This document shows positions 30,297 to 38,373 of a stretch of DNA of 64,000 nt, piece after piece. This stretch comes from Pseudomonas hamedanensis (GTDB taxonomy: Bacteria > Pseudomonadota > Gammaproteobacteria > Pseudomonadales > Pseudomonadaceae). Location: contig NZ_CP077091.1 in assembly GCF_014268595.2 (NCBI RefSeq), positions 2,688,501 to 2,752,500 of the forward strand, written 5' to 3'. The notes below the pieces were generated by a model. It saw only the letters and a list, made by a program, of their open reading frames with translations, was not told where the DNA came from and did not search any database. Made by a program: the position numbers and the translations under genes. Each line of letters starts with the position of its first letter. The stretch's first letter is position 1.

Positions 30297-31288
30297 AGGG
30301 TCAGCACCTCGACTTCGACCGCTGTGCAGTACGGTGCCTGAAAGGCATTGGTGATGATCGGCGCCAGCGGTTCGATAATTTGGAGTTGCACGGCGCCGGC
30401 GCTGTGCAGTGTGTAGTCGATCCAGCTCGGATCGACCCGGCCTTCGAGGCGATGGCAACTGTCGGCGTAGGCCTGCAATTGCGCTTGCGCAGCGACTTGC
30501 GTCAGGCCCGAATCGGGACCCGAATTGATCTTCGCGACGACGCGGATTTTGTAGCGTTGAATGTCAGCGGCCTTGACGGTGACGAGGTCGGTCTCAGGGC
30601 GCACGTCGGGTCGAGCGAAGTGTTGGCGCACGCCCTCCAGCAGTGCTTCGGAAGGTGTGCCATCGCCTTCGCGGGCAAGCACTGTGACCTGAACTTCGCC
30701 CGGCGCCGTGCGGCGCCCGTTGCCATCCTTGACTTGCGCAGCGAGGCCGTCCGGGTTGAAGGTGTAGGTGACATTCACCACACCGGCATCGCTGGACTCA
30801 ACCTTCACCGTTGGCCGCTCACCGAGGGTGAACACCTCGCGGCGATATTGCATGCGCGAGCCGGCGGCCGGTGCATGGGGCGCCAGGTAATAACGCAGAC
30901 GGGCATCGTCGTCACTTTCATAAATGGCGGGCACTGGCGGGAAGGCTGCCGGGTCGCCGGGATCGAGTAATTGTCGCTCCAGGCCCATGTCCGCCAGCCG
31001 TGCATCCAGATTGCTGCCGGTCGCCCACCAAGCCAGCATCTGCTTGATGCGCGCGTTGTATTTGCGCTCGTGGGTTTGCAGCCGCACGCAGAACGCTTCC
31101 AGTGCAAGGGTCAGCAGTTCGCTTTCGTTTTCCAGGCTGGTCTTGAGTTTCGCGGCACTGTCCGGCGAGCGTACCGCGACGTACTCGACGACGAAGGCCT
31201 TGAATTCGGCGAGCAGCTCTTCGAAGGCATCGACCTTGATCAGCGCCGGTTCAGCCAATTGGTTCTGGCCGGGAATCAACATGCTCAT
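30293..31288 (-). CDS. Baseplate J protein, cluster A
   Basis: A 331-residue P2 gpJ-type wedge protein: LIPGQNQLAEPALIKVDAFE at the start, LAWWATGSNLDARLADMGLE and DDARLRYYLAPHAPAAGSRM in the first half, and DGTPSEALLEGVRQHFARPD later. It overlaps gpW and gpI by four bases each. It is unrelated at sequence level to the gp47-like protein of cluster B apart from family features, so the two baseplates are separate inventions rather than duplicates. Confidence 0.94.
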   Translation of the reverse strand: MSMLIPGQNQLAEPALIKVDAFEELLAEFKAFVVEYVAVRSPDSAAKLKTSLENESELLTLALEAFCVRLQTHERKYNARIKQMLAWWATGSNLDARLADMGLERQLLDPGDPAAFPPVPAIYESDDDARLRYYLAPHAPAAGSRMQYRREVFTLGERPTVKVESSDAGVVNVTYTFNPDGLAAQVKDGNGRRTAPGEVQVTVLAREGDGTPSEALLEGVRQHFARPDVRPETDLVTVKAADIQRYKIRVVAKINSGPDSGLTQVAAQAQLQAYADSCHRLEGRVDPSWIDYTLHSAGAVQLQIIEPLAPIITNAFQAPYCTAVEVEVLTL

Positions 31289-31617
31289 GTCACGACCTCG
31301 AAGGTTTGTTGGCGGTTTTTCCAGGTGCCGGCGAAACGCAGGAGCAGACCGGCGCCCTGGCGGCTGGCGACGATCACTTGCGGTTGAAAATCGCCGATGC
31401 CGTTTTGTGCGTTGTAGAACGCTTGCGCTGCGTGACTCTGCGCCAGCAGCAGGACGTCATCGCCGAGGTTCTGCCCCAGCAGCGTGGGGATCAGCGAACC
31501 ATATAAAGGCCGTTTTTGCCGGGTGCCCAGCGGTGTGGTCAGGGCTCGGGTCGCGCGCTGCACAAACTGCAGCCAGTCGTCGACCGTGGCCCCGCTGTCT
31601 CTATCGATTCCGATCAT
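31285..31617 (-). CDS. Baseplate protein gpW / gp25 family, cluster A
   Basis: A 110-residue protein, MIGIDRDSGATVDDWLQFVQ, with the family core TPLGTRQKRPLYGSLIPTLL, G, and NAQNGIGDFQPQVIVA. gp25-like proteins sit at the inner baseplate and start sheath polymerisation. It lies between spike and gpJ genes, the standard V-W-J-I order. Confidence 0.93.
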   Translation of the reverse strand: MIGIDRDSGATVDDWLQFVQRATRALTTPLGTRQKRPLYGSLIPTLLGQNLGDDVLLLAQSHAAQAFYNAQNGIGDFQPQVIVASRQGAGLLLRFAGTWKNRQQTFEVVT

Positions 31618-31632
31618 GGGAAGCTCTTGAAA

Positions 31633-32241
31633 TCAGGGGCTGATGACGCGGCCCTGGTGGTCGACCAACGGGCCGCTGAAGTGCACGCCCGAGGCGTCGA
31701 TGCTCAGGCCGACGGCACCCAGTTGCAGGCTGATCAGTTGTGGCGTCAGCGCCAATCGCGCCGCGCCGATGCTCAGCTCAAGCAATTCGCGAGAACCGCT
31801 GAACGCGGCCGGGCCGTTTTGCCAGTGCAAGGTGTGAGAAGCGTCGTCGTAACCGCTTTCGCTGCCGTCCTGATGCACTCGACGGGTCAGCGTCGGCACC
31901 GTGGCGGCGGGTGGAAAGCGGTCACTGTTCAAGCCAAACAAGGCCACTGTCTGCGCACCGCTTTCGCCGCTGCCGTAGTTGAACAGCAGGCATTGCTCGC
32001 CCACCGACGGAATCCGCGATTCGCTTTGTGCACCAGCGCTGGGGTTGAAAAACTTGATCGCCGGAGTGAGCAAACCGCCGTGGCTGACTGTGCAGGTATT
32101 GCTGGCGGCATCAACGGTCTGACAGAGGCCGATCCGACAGAAACTCTCGGCGCGGCGGTGCAGGTCTTCGATGTCCGCTTCCATTTCGGCCAGGCGCTCG
32201 ATGATCGGGCCCAGTTGCATGCGCAGTAGTGCATCGAACAT
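31633..32241 (-). CDS. Baseplate spike protein gpV, cluster A
   Basis: A 202-residue gpV-type spike. The N-terminal helix (MFDALLRMQLGPIIERLAEM) is followed by the OB-fold region (PSVGEQCLLFNYGSGESGAQ) and a beta-helical C-terminus (LSIGAARLALTPQLISLQLG) ending DHQGRVISP. The terminal HxH iron motif seen in the cluster B spike is absent. It starts four bases after the preceding gene. Confidence 0.92.
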   Translation of the reverse strand: MFDALLRMQLGPIIERLAEMEADIEDLHRRAESFCRIGLCQTVDAASNTCTVSHGGLLTPAIKFFNPSAGAQSESRIPSVGEQCLLFNYGSGESGAQTVALFGLNSDRFPPAATVPTLTRRVHQDGSESGYDDASHTLHWQNGPAAFSGSRELLELSIGAARLALTPQLISLQLGAVGLSIDASGVHFSGPLVDHQGRVISP

Positions 32242-32244
32242 CGG

Positions 32245-32757
32245 TCAGGCCTCCAGCGCGGTGTACTGGTCGGGGTCGTCGATATTGCTGACCTCCCAGG
32301 TACGGGCGAATTTCGGGATGCCGAGCGGGTCGTCGAGCAAGGTCGGGCCGAGATAGAGCGTCTGCTCGAACGTCAGCGTCCAGGCTTTGTATTGCTGGCC
32401 GAGCATTGACGGCAGGCCATCGATATTCATCGGCAGATCACACTGATCGCCGGGCAGCCCCCAGCGATTGTCGGTGATCAGATTTTTCAGCACGGCGATC
32501 AGATCGCAGGCGGCAAAGGCACTGGCGGCAAGTGCCGGAATGACTTGCAGCGACAGCGTCAGCACATGAGCGATACGTCCGTCAGCAGCGCGAACGCCCG
32601 GTGCATTGCGGTCAAAATCGATCAACACCCAAGCCTGTTCGCCAGGTGCGCTGAAATCTTCCTGATGGCCGACCTGCACATTGAGCCCGGCACTGTTGCG
32701 CAAGGTTGTTGCCATCGCCGTGTACAGCTGCGAGGGCTGCTGGATCGGGGTGGGCAT
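32245..32757 (-). CDS. Conserved R-pyocin-type tail protein, possible tail terminator
   Basis: A 170-residue protein, MPTPIQQPSQLYTAMATTLR, with HVLTLSLQVIPALAASAFAA and WTLTFEQTLYLGPTLLDDPL. It occupies the position between holin and gpV as in R-pyocin clusters. Its layout (N-terminal helix, alternating strands, a helix pair, a terminal FEQTLYLG strand) is like the gp37-type protein of cluster B, so a tail-terminator role is possible but not shown by any motif. Confidence 0.72.
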   Translation of the reverse strand: MPTPIQQPSQLYTAMATTLRNSAGLNVQVGHQEDFSAPGEQAWVLIDFDRNAPGVRAADGRIAHVLTLSLQVIPALAASAFAACDLIAVLKNLITDNRWGLPGDQCDLPMNIDGLPSMLGQQYKAWTLTFEQTLYLGPTLLDDPLGIPKFARTWEVSNIDDPDQYTALEA

Positions 32758-32829
32758 GCATGGCCTCCTTTTCGAATGTCCACGCGAAAACCCGCCGCAC
32801 TGCGCGCAGCGAGTCAGGAAAGTGATGGG

Positions 32830-33168
32830 TTACTGTGAATCGCGCGGTGGCACTTCGCAGACGCCGATGCGCTTGGCGGCCCAGCGTTCGTAAAGACCGA
32901 TGGCGACGTCGGCACCGGCCATGGCGGTCAGGCAGCCGAATGCGCCGGCGGCCCATATGGACAGTCCTGCGGCATACAACAGCATGATCGCCGACACGCC
33001 GCAGATCATGCAGGCGCCGGAGCGCAAGGCCAGGCGCCGCAGCAATGACCAGCCGCGGGCGCCCTCCTTGTCCGCGCGCCACATTTCGCCGGACACCCCG
33101 CCGACAACGGCCAGGAGGATGACCAGCCAGATCGGCATGTCCGCCAACGCTTGTTGCTCGTTTGTCAT
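32830..33168 (-). CDS. Holin (phage holin 3 / LydA-like family)
   Basis: A 112-residue membrane protein, MTNEQQALADMPIWLVILLA, with hydrophobic segments at about 11-28, 50-70 and 72-90 and a charged C-terminal tail (ERWAAKRIGVCEVPPRDSQ). GGAG lies seven bases ahead of the ATG at 33168; the upstream in-frame extension reads through a terminator hairpin and is not used. It should open the inner membrane for the GH19 endolysin. It is the only holin recognised and leads the structural operon, as in R-pyocin clusters. Confidence 0.9.
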   Translation of the reverse strand: MTNEQQALADMPIWLVILLAVVGGVSGEMWRADKEGARGWSLLRRLALRSGACMICGVSAIMLLYAAGLSIWAAGAFGCLTAMAGADVAIGLYERWAAKRIGVCEVPPRDSQ

Positions 33169-33225
33169 GTCACGCCTCCGTGGGTCGTTGATGAGTGGTG
33201 GGTTGGGTTCAAACGGTTTCTTTTG

Positions 33226-33282
33226 AGGCAGGCATTCCAAAAAGCCCGGCGCTTGCACGCCAGGCTTTTCAGTAATGCGCTC
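33226..33282 (-). terminator. 57-bp terminator repeat, copy 1 (after orphan chaperone)
   Basis: A hairpin AAAGCCTGGCG-TGCAA-GCGCCGGGCTTTTT on the minus strand, inside a 57-bp sequence repeated with one mismatch at 33816-33872. It stands between the orphan chaperone and the holin. Confidence 0.85.
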
Positions 33283-33310
33283 GCCGGGGGAAGGTTGACG
33301 CGTGATTGAA

Positions 33311-33733
33311 TCAGAACGGAGCGACCGGCCAATTGACCGTGTACGGGTAGCCGGATTGTGTTTTAACGCCGCTGACATCAACGCAGTAATGCTTGTAAGC
33401 AAGTAACAGCGCTTGCTCTTCAGGTGAAGCAACTCCGATGTCATTTTTATACTCAAGCGGGTTTACCAGCAGCCACTTGCCAGCCGCGTTCAGCAATGTC
33501 AGCACCTCATAGGCAATGTCTTTTTCACGTTCGTCATAAGTCGGTTCACTGAAGAACCAATCGACATAATTCACAGTCGTGGCCTTCCAACCTACCTGAA
33601 CGGCTGTGTTGCCAGTAATCTCAACCCAGAAACCATTGGGGAGGTACGTTGGTGTTTCCTCAGCATCTACAATCTGCATCACCTTGTTAAAAGGTTTTAC
33701 ATAGTCAACCAGAACATAAGCATAACGGTTCAT
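33311..33733 (-). CDS. Orphan tail-fibre assembly protein
   Basis: A 140-residue protein, MNRYAYVLVDYVKPFNKVMQ, preceded by AAGGAG at good spacing. The C-terminal half has EEQALLLAYKHYCVDVSGVK and ends QSGYPYTVNWPVAP, the tail fibre assembly signature also found in the cassette 2 chaperone (GYPALIEWPTAP). It has no adjacent fibre gene: the nearest is about 3.6 kb downstream, in cluster A. It is visibly more AT-rich than neighbouring genes and is bracketed by two copies of a 57-bp terminator repeat, suggesting a separately acquired cassette. Confidence 0.8.
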   Translation of the reverse strand: MNRYAYVLVDYVKPFNKVMQIVDAEETPTYLPNGFWVEITGNTAVQVGWKATTVNYVDWFFSEPTYDEREKDIAYEVLTLLNAAGKWLLVNPLEYKNDIGVASPEEQALLLAYKHYCVDVSGVKTQSGYPYTVNWPVAPF

Positions 33734-33815
33734 TTACGGCTCCTTAAGTAACTAACGGCAAATGTGCCGTTGCTTTCCGCTCTTCCAAACTTCCGCTCTA
33801 GAGCGGAGCGATGTC

Positions 33816-33872
33816 AGGCAGGCATTCCAAAAAGCCCGGCGCTTGCACGCCGGGCTTTTCAGTAATGCGCTC
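33816..33872 (-). terminator. 57-bp terminator repeat, copy 2 (before orphan chaperone)
   Basis: Minus strand AAAGCCCGGCG-TGCAA-GCGCCGGGCTTTTTGG, a perfect stem with a U-run, lying downstream of the tailocin promoter and upstream of every structural gene. One mismatch from copy 1. Confidence 0.85.
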
Positions 33873-34124
33873 CTTCGCCTTCCTTCAAATCCTGTGTTCA
33901 AGAAGGAAGCTGACTTTTCGGCGCTACTGGCGCGGTACGAGTCCATTCAAATTGTTTTTCCGACCGCGGTCCCTGCCCGCCGGATAACTGCTTCTGGTGC
34001 TTTACGCTGCACACCCGGGTCAGTTGCCAACCCTCTGAACCGTTGAGGCCGGTTCATCGCTGCCTGTTCTTGTGGAACTAAAGAGCTTGTCTTGCCAGCC
34101 GCTTTGTCGAGCGGCTTGGTGGCA

Positions 34125-34153
34125 AGAATATGCATGGATGCATATACAGTCAA
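34125..34153 (-). promoter_or_regulatory. Sigma-70-like promoter of the tailocin unit
   Basis: On the minus strand TTGACT (34153-34148), a 17-base spacer, TATTCT (34130-34125). It reads toward the holin and tail genes and abuts the large dyad. Promoter call by consensus and spacing. Confidence 0.65.
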
Positions 34154-34197
34154 TGCGTAGATGCATTTATTTATGCGAAATAAATGCACTGACGCAT
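34153..34197. promoter_or_regulatory. 45-base palindromic operator
   Basis: Perfect two-part dyad: ATGCGT-N3-TGCATTTATTT-N5 (ATGCG)-AAATAAATGCA-N3-ACGCAT. It overlaps the first base of the -35 element of the tailocin promoter. The half-site TGCAT..A..T recurs near the repressor gene start (35061-35085), so the PrtR-like repressor is the likely ligand; that is inference. Confidence 0.65.
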
Positions 34198-34284
34198 GAG
34201 GGCCGCGCTGGGCAAGGGCTGGAGTGTTTTGTGCAGGCGAAAAAAAACCTGCCGGGCGGCAGGTTTCAGTTGAATCGCGAAAGG

Positions 34285-35019
34285 TCAGCGGGCGTACATG
34301 CCCCACCAGAAGACGTGACCGAGGATCACGATCTGTTCTTCCTGGATTTCCTGGAAGCTGTAGTCCTCATCCGGATGCTCATCCCGATTGAAGCTGCGCA
34401 GACGAATGCCGGTGGGCAGACGGTAGAGCTGCTTCACGCGCAGTTGGCCGTTGTGATTGATCGCGTAAAGATCACCATCGATGATGTCGCCGATCCCGCA
34501 TTTACCCGCATTTACGCCGACCGTGGCGCCGTCACGCAACACCGGCAACATGCTGTTGCCACGCACCGTCACGCATTTGGCCTGGTCGAACTGCACGCCG
34601 TTATGGCGCAGGCTGCGCTTGCCGAAGCGCAGGCTAGAGCGTTCGCTCTCTTCGATGACGAATCTTCCTGATCCAGCAGCCAATTCAACCTCACGTAGAA
34701 AGGGCACCGACACCTCGTCATCATCGACAGGGGTATCGTCGTCCCACAGGCTTATGTCCTTGAGTTCTGCATGCATGTCATCGCGCGCGCCAGCCGCCGA
34801 CTGAGCGACGTCTGCGCGCCCGCGCAGCTGATCGGTGCTTACATTGAAGTATTCGGCGATCTTCGAAATATGTTTATCCGAAGGATCGACGATCTTCCCG
34901 CTGAGAATTCGCGAGAGCGTGGATTGCGGCACGCCGGTACGACGGTGAAGCTCCGTGGGGGAGATCCCGTGTTGATCGAGCAGTGCTCTTAAGACGGAGG
35001 ATACGTTGCGTTTTTGCAT
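34285..35019 (-). CDS. prtR: XRE/S24 repressor of the tailocin cluster (PrtR-like)
   Basis: A 244-residue cI/LexA-like repressor. The N-terminal helix-turn-helix is at about 19-41 (ISPTELHRRTGVPQSTLSRI). The C-terminal S24 peptidase domain has the Ala115-Gly116 cleavage site (ELAAGSG), nucleophile Ser156 (RGNSM) and Lys196 (LRVKQL). By family knowledge RecA filaments trigger self-cleavage, releasing bacteriocin genes during DNA damage. I chose the ATG at 35019 (MQKRNVSSVLRALLDQHGIS); an ATG three codons earlier is possible, and the much longer upstream frame runs into the mutS start and is rejected. No separate PrtN-type activator was recognised, so direct repression is more likely than the two-step pyocin scheme. 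Confidence 0.92.
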   Translation of the reverse strand: MQKRNVSSVLRALLDQHGISPTELHRRTGVPQSTLSRILSGKIVDPSDKHISKIAEYFNVSTDQLRGRADVAQSAAGARDDMHAELKDISLWDDDTPVDDDEVSVPFLREVELAAGSGRFVIEESERSSLRFGKRSLRHNGVQFDQAKCVTVRGNSMLPVLRDGATVGVNAGKCGIGDIIDGDLYAINHNGQLRVKQLYRLPTGIRLRSFNRDEHPDEDYSFQEIQEEQIVILGHVFWWGMYAR

Positions 35020-35060
35020 AACGCGCATAGTGCTTGAAGTTTTTGCGGAAGACAAATGCT

Positions 35061-35085
35061 GATTTGCATAAAAGATGCATAAATC
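35061..35085. promoter_or_regulatory. Possible repressor operator upstream of prtR
   Basis: GATTTGCATAAAAGATGCAT followed by AAATC is an imperfect dyad with two TGCATAAA units. It lies 42 bases ahead of the repressor start and resembles half-sites of the 45-base dyad at 34153-34197. Autoregulation is inferred. Confidence 0.4.
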
Positions 35086-35230
35086 ACCATTTTCAAGCAG
35101 AAAGCTGTCTCCCGACCGTGATGCCTGCGTCCCGCCGACTGCCCATGGTAACCTTGCGTCCATTACGGAAAAGCCCGGCCGTTGCCCTTGCTTTTGCCCT
35201 ACATCTTTTAACGAGTTGCCTGACAATCCG

Positions 35231-37813
35231 ATGAATAAAGCCGTCTCTGACCTGTCCTCCCACACTCCGATGATGCAGCAATACTGGCGCCTGAAGAACC
35301 AGCACCCGGATCAGCTGATGTTCTACCGCATGGGCGACTTCTACGAGATCTTCTACGAAGACGCGAAGAAGGCGGCCAAATTGCTCGACATCACCCTGAC
35401 CGCGCGCGGGCAGTCGGCGGGTCAGGCGATTCCGATGTGTGGGATTCCTTACCATGCAGCGGAAGGTTACCTGGCGAAACTGGTCAAGCTCGGCGAGTCG
35501 GTGGTGATTTGTGAGCAAGTCGGCGACCCGGCCACCAGCAAGGGTCCGGTGGAACGTCAGGTGGTGCGGATCATCACGCCGGGCACAGTCAGCGATGAAG
35601 CGCTGCTCGACGAGCGTCGCGACAACCTGATCGCGGCGGTACTGGGTGACGAACGCCTGTTCGGCCTGGCGGTGCTGGACATCACCAGCGGCAACTTCAG
35701 CGTGCTGGAGATCAAGGGCTGGGAAAACCTGCTGGCGGAACTGGAGCGGGTCAACCCGGTGGAACTGCTGATCCCCGATGACTGGCCGAAAGACCTGCCG
35801 GCGGAAAAACGTCGCGGGGTCCGTCGTCGCGCGCCGTGGGATTTCGAACGTGATTCGGCGTTGAAAAGTCTTTGCCAGCAGTTCTCCACCCAAGACCTGA
35901 AGGGTTTCGGTTGCGAGAACCTGACCCTGGCCATCGGCGCCGCCGGTTGCCTGTTGGCGTACGCCAAGGAAACCCAGCGCACCGCCCTGCCCCACCTGCG
36001 CAGCCTGCGCCATGAGCGCCTTGATGACACCGTGGTGCTCGACGGCGCCAGCCGACGCAATCTGGAACTCGACACCAACCTGGCCGGCGGTCGCGACAAC
36101 ACCCTGCAATCGGTGGTGGATCGCTGCCAGACCGCCATGGGCAGCCGCTTGCTGACCCGCTGGTTGAACCGCCCGCTGCGCGATCTCACCGTGCTGCTGG
36201 CGCGGCAGAGTTCGATCCGTTGCCTGCTCGACGGCTATCGATTCGAAAAACTGCAGCCGCAGCTCAAGGAAATTGGCGACATCGAGCGAATTCTCGCGCG
36301 AATCGGTTTGCGCAATGCGCGCCCCCGGGACCTTGCCCGTTTACGCGATGCCCTTGGCGCCCTGCCTGAGCTGCAAGTAGCAATGGCTGACCTGGAAGCG
36401 CCGCACCTGCAATCGCTGGCAACGATCACCAGCACCTACCCGGACCTCGCCGCGCTGCTGGAAAAAGCCATTATCGACAACCCGCCGGCGGTCATCCGCG
36501 ACGGCGGCGTGTTGAAAACCGGGTACGACAGCGAACTCGACGAACTGCAATCGCTGAGCGAAAACGCCGGCCAGTTCCTGATTGATCTGGAGACCCGCGA
36601 GAAAGCCCGCACCGGTCTGGCGAATCTGAAGGTCGGTTATAACCGTATTCATGGCTACTTCATCGAACTGCCGAGCAAGCAGGCTGAATCGGCTCCAGCG
36701 GACTACATCCGCCGGCAGACGCTGAAGGGCGCCGAGCGTTTTATCACCCCGGAATTGAAAGAGTTCGAAGACAAAGCGCTGTCGGCGAAGAGTCGGGCGC
36801 TGGCACGGGAGAAAATGCTCTACGAGGCGCTGCTTGAAGACCTGATCAGTCAGCTACCACCGCTGCAGGACACCGCCGGCGCACTGGCCGAACTGGACGT
36901 GCTGAGCAACCTCGCCGAACGGGCGCTGAATCTTGACCTGAACTGCCCGCGTTTTGTCAGCGAACCGTGCATGCGCATTACTCAGGGTCGTCACCCGGTG
37001 GTCGAGCAAGTGCTGACGACGCCGTTCGTGGCCAACGACCTGAGCCTTGATGACAACACGCGGATGCTGGTGATCACCGGGCCGAACATGGGCGGTAAAT
37101 CCACTTACATGCGGCAGACCGCACTCATCGTGCTGCTCGCGCACATCGGCAGCTTTGTCCCGGCAGCGAGCTGTGAATTGTCGCTGGTCGACCGCATCTT
37201 CACCCGAATCGGCTCCAGTGATGACCTCGCCGGCGGACGCTCGACCTTTATGGTGGAAATGAGCGAAACCGCCAACATTCTTCACAACGCCACCGAGCGC
37301 AGCCTGGTGCTGATGGACGAAGTCGGACGCGGCACCAGCACCTTTGACGGCCTGTCCCTGGCATGGGCGGCCGCCGAGCGTCTGGCCCATCTGCGTGCGT
37401 ATACGCTGTTCGCTACGCACTACTTTGAACTGACGGTACTGCCGGAGGCCGAACCTCTGGTAGCCAACGTGCATCTCAATGCAACCGAGCACAACGAGCG
37501 CATCGTGTTTCTGCATCACGTCCTGCCCGGACCGGCCAGCCAGAGCTATGGCTTGGCGGTGGCACAACTGGCCGGCGTACCCAGCGAAGTCATCGTGCGC
37601 GCCCGTGAGCATTTGAGCCGTCTGGAAGACACCGCCCTGCCTCACGAGGCACCGAAACCGGCCGCCAAAGGCAAACCGTCGACACCGCAGCAAAGCGACA
37701 TGTTCGCCAGCCTGCCGCACCCGGTACTCGACGAACTGGCAAAAGTGGATCTGGACGACATGACGCCCCGCCGTGCGCTCGAAATGCTTTATGCACTGAA
37801 GAAGCGGATATAA
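35231..37813 (+). CDS. mutS: DNA mismatch repair ATPase MutS
   Basis: An 860-residue MutS. The start at 35231 ([20 protein letters not shown]) agrees with Pseudomonas homologues; the frame opens 52 codons earlier without support. The mismatch-binding Phe-X-Glu is GDFYE at 35-39, and the ATPase Walker A is [11 protein letters not shown] near residue 617, followed by [20 protein letters not shown]. The C-terminal dimerisation region ends [10 protein letters not shown]. MutS recognises mismatches and recruits MutL. It is divergent from the tailocin repressor and marks the other border of the mutS-cinA locus. Confidence 0.98.
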   Translation: MNKAVSDLSSHTPMMQQYWRLKNQHPDQLMFYRMGDFYEIFYEDAKKAAKLLDITLTARGQSAGQAIPMCGIPYHAAEGYLAKLVKLGESVVICEQVGDPATSKGPVERQVVRIITPGTVSDEALLDERRDNLIAAVLGDERLFGLAVLDITSGNFSVLEIKGWENLLAELERVNPVELLIPDDWPKDLPAEKRRGVRRRAPWDFERDSALKSLCQQFSTQDLKGFGCENLTLAIGAAGCLLAYAKETQRTALPHLRSLRHERLDDTVVLDGASRRNLELDTNLAGGRDNTLQSVVDRCQTAMGSRLLTRWLNRPLRDLTVLLARQSSIRCLLDGYRFEKLQPQLKEIGDIERILARIGLRNARPRDLARLRDALGALPELQVAMADLEAPHLQSLATITSTYPDLAALLEKAIIDNPPAVIRDGGVLKTGYDSELDELQSLSENAGQFLIDLETREKARTGLANLKVGYNRIHGYFIELPSKQAESAPADYIRRQTLKGAERFITPELKEFEDKALSAKSRALAREKMLYEALLEDLISQLPPLQDTAGALAELDVLSNLAERALNLDLNCPRFVSEPCMRITQGRHPVVEQVLTTPFVANDLSLDDNTRMLVITGPNMGGKSTYMRQTALIVLLAHIGSFVPAASCELSLVDRIFTRIGSSDDLAGGRSTFMVEMSETANILHNATERSLVLMDEVGRGTSTFDGLSLAWAAAERLAHLRAYTLFATHYFELTVLPEAEPLVANVHLNATEHNERIVFLHHVLPGPASQSYGLAVAQLAGVPSEVIVRAREHLSRLEDTALPHEAPKPAAKGKPSTPQQSDMFASLPHPVLDELAKVDLDDMTPRRALEMLYALKKRI

Positions 37814-37834
37814 GCACTAAAGAAGCGGATATAA
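37793..37834. repeat. 21-bp tandem duplication at the mutS stop codon
   Basis: GCACTGAAGAAGCGGATATA+A is followed at once by the same 21 bases with one change (GCACTAAAG...). The second copy would encode the same last residues ALKKRI and stop, but lies behind the first stop. Confidence 0.9.
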
Positions 37835-37976
37835 CGCAAACGGCTTCAAGCTGTTAGAATCTCGCGCGGTTTGGGATGCTGCCGGCTAATAGCCTGGCTG
37901 GCAGGTATCGCTCCCGAACCTGGCGACCCCAACCGTGAAGGGGCAACGCTGCCGCCGCCTGAGGAGAGAATTAGAA

Positions 37977-38300
37977 ATGACCTTCGTCGTCACCGACAAC
38001 TGCATCAAGTGCAAGTACACCGACTGCGTAGAAGTCTGTCCGGTGGACTGCTTTTACGAAGGCCCGAACTTCCTGGTGATTCACCCGGATGAGTGCATCG
38101 ACTGCGCGCTGTGTGAACCAGAGTGCCCAGCCGTGGCGATCTACTCGGAAGACGAGATTCCGGCTGGCATGGAAAACTTCATTGAGCTCAATGCCGAGCT
38201 GGCGGATATCTGGCCGAATATTACTGAAAAGAAAGATCCGTTGCCGGGTGCTGAAGAGTGGGATGGCAAGACCGGTAAAATTGCTGACCTCGAACGCTGA
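37977..38300 (+). CDS. fdxA: Seven-iron ferredoxin FdxA
   Basis: A 107-residue ferredoxin of the [3Fe-4S][4Fe-4S] type. The cysteine pattern is [18 protein letters not shown] near the N-terminus, then [13 protein letters not shown] around residues 39-51, with the long C-terminal extension ([20 protein letters not shown]) typical of this group. The ATG at 37977 is preceded by GAGGAGAG. It is a soluble electron carrier; partner unknown from context. Followed by a plus-strand terminator. Confidence 0.97.
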   Translation: MTFVVTDNCIKCKYTDCVEVCPVDCFYEGPNFLVIHPDECIDCALCEPECPAVAIYSEDEIPAGMENFIELNAELADIWPNITEKKDPLPGAEEWDGKTGKIADLER

Positions 38301-38320
38301 TCTTCCCCGCGCTCGATTTA

Positions 38321-38342
38321 AAAGGCCCTCGCGGGCCTTTTT
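38321..38342 (+). terminator. fdxA terminator
   Basis: AAAGGCCCTCGCGGGCCTTT followed by TTTGC. It lies 20 bases after the fdxA stop on the same strand. Confidence 0.88.
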
Positions 38343-38373
38343 GCTTTTTGAAGGTTCTACTTTTCTGCAGACG

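Larger units (their letters stand above)
33734..34284. other. 551-base control region between repressor and orphan chaperone
   Basis: No well-supported gene. Going downstream on the minus strand it contains a 45-base dyad (34153-34197), a sigma-70-like promoter (34125-34153), a hairpin at the likely transcript start (34087-34126, arms CTTGCCA/TGGCAAG and AGCCGCT/AGCGGCT), a possible 36-codon frame at 33947-34057 (MNRPQRFRGLATDPGVQRKA, weak ribosome site), the 57-bp terminator copy 2, and two small palindromes (33791-33809 around CCGCTCTAGAGCGG; 33754-33771, AACGGCA/TGCCGTT). Confidence 0.7.

Noticed and set aside
33169..33456. N-terminal extension of the holin
   Set aside because: It would read through the 57-bp terminator repeat and the 3' end of the orphan chaperone; a strong ribosome site precedes the internal ATG at 33168.
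33752..33946. 64-codon minus-strand frame before the orphan chaperone
   Set aside because: It translates straight through the terminator hairpin and has no credible ribosome site.
33947..34057. 36-codon frame in the leader as a real regulator gene
   Set aside because: Weak ribosome site, no recognised motif and no comparison available; kept only as a note in the control-region entry.
1685..35019. Intact Mu- or P2-like prophage
   Set aside because: No capsid, portal, terminase, integrase/transposase or replication genes and no attachment-site repeats were seen; only tail, lysis and control genes.
35029..35265. N-terminal extension of the repressor
   Set aside because: It runs across the operator-like sites and the mutS start region; the helix-turn-helix family starts at the MQKRN methionine.
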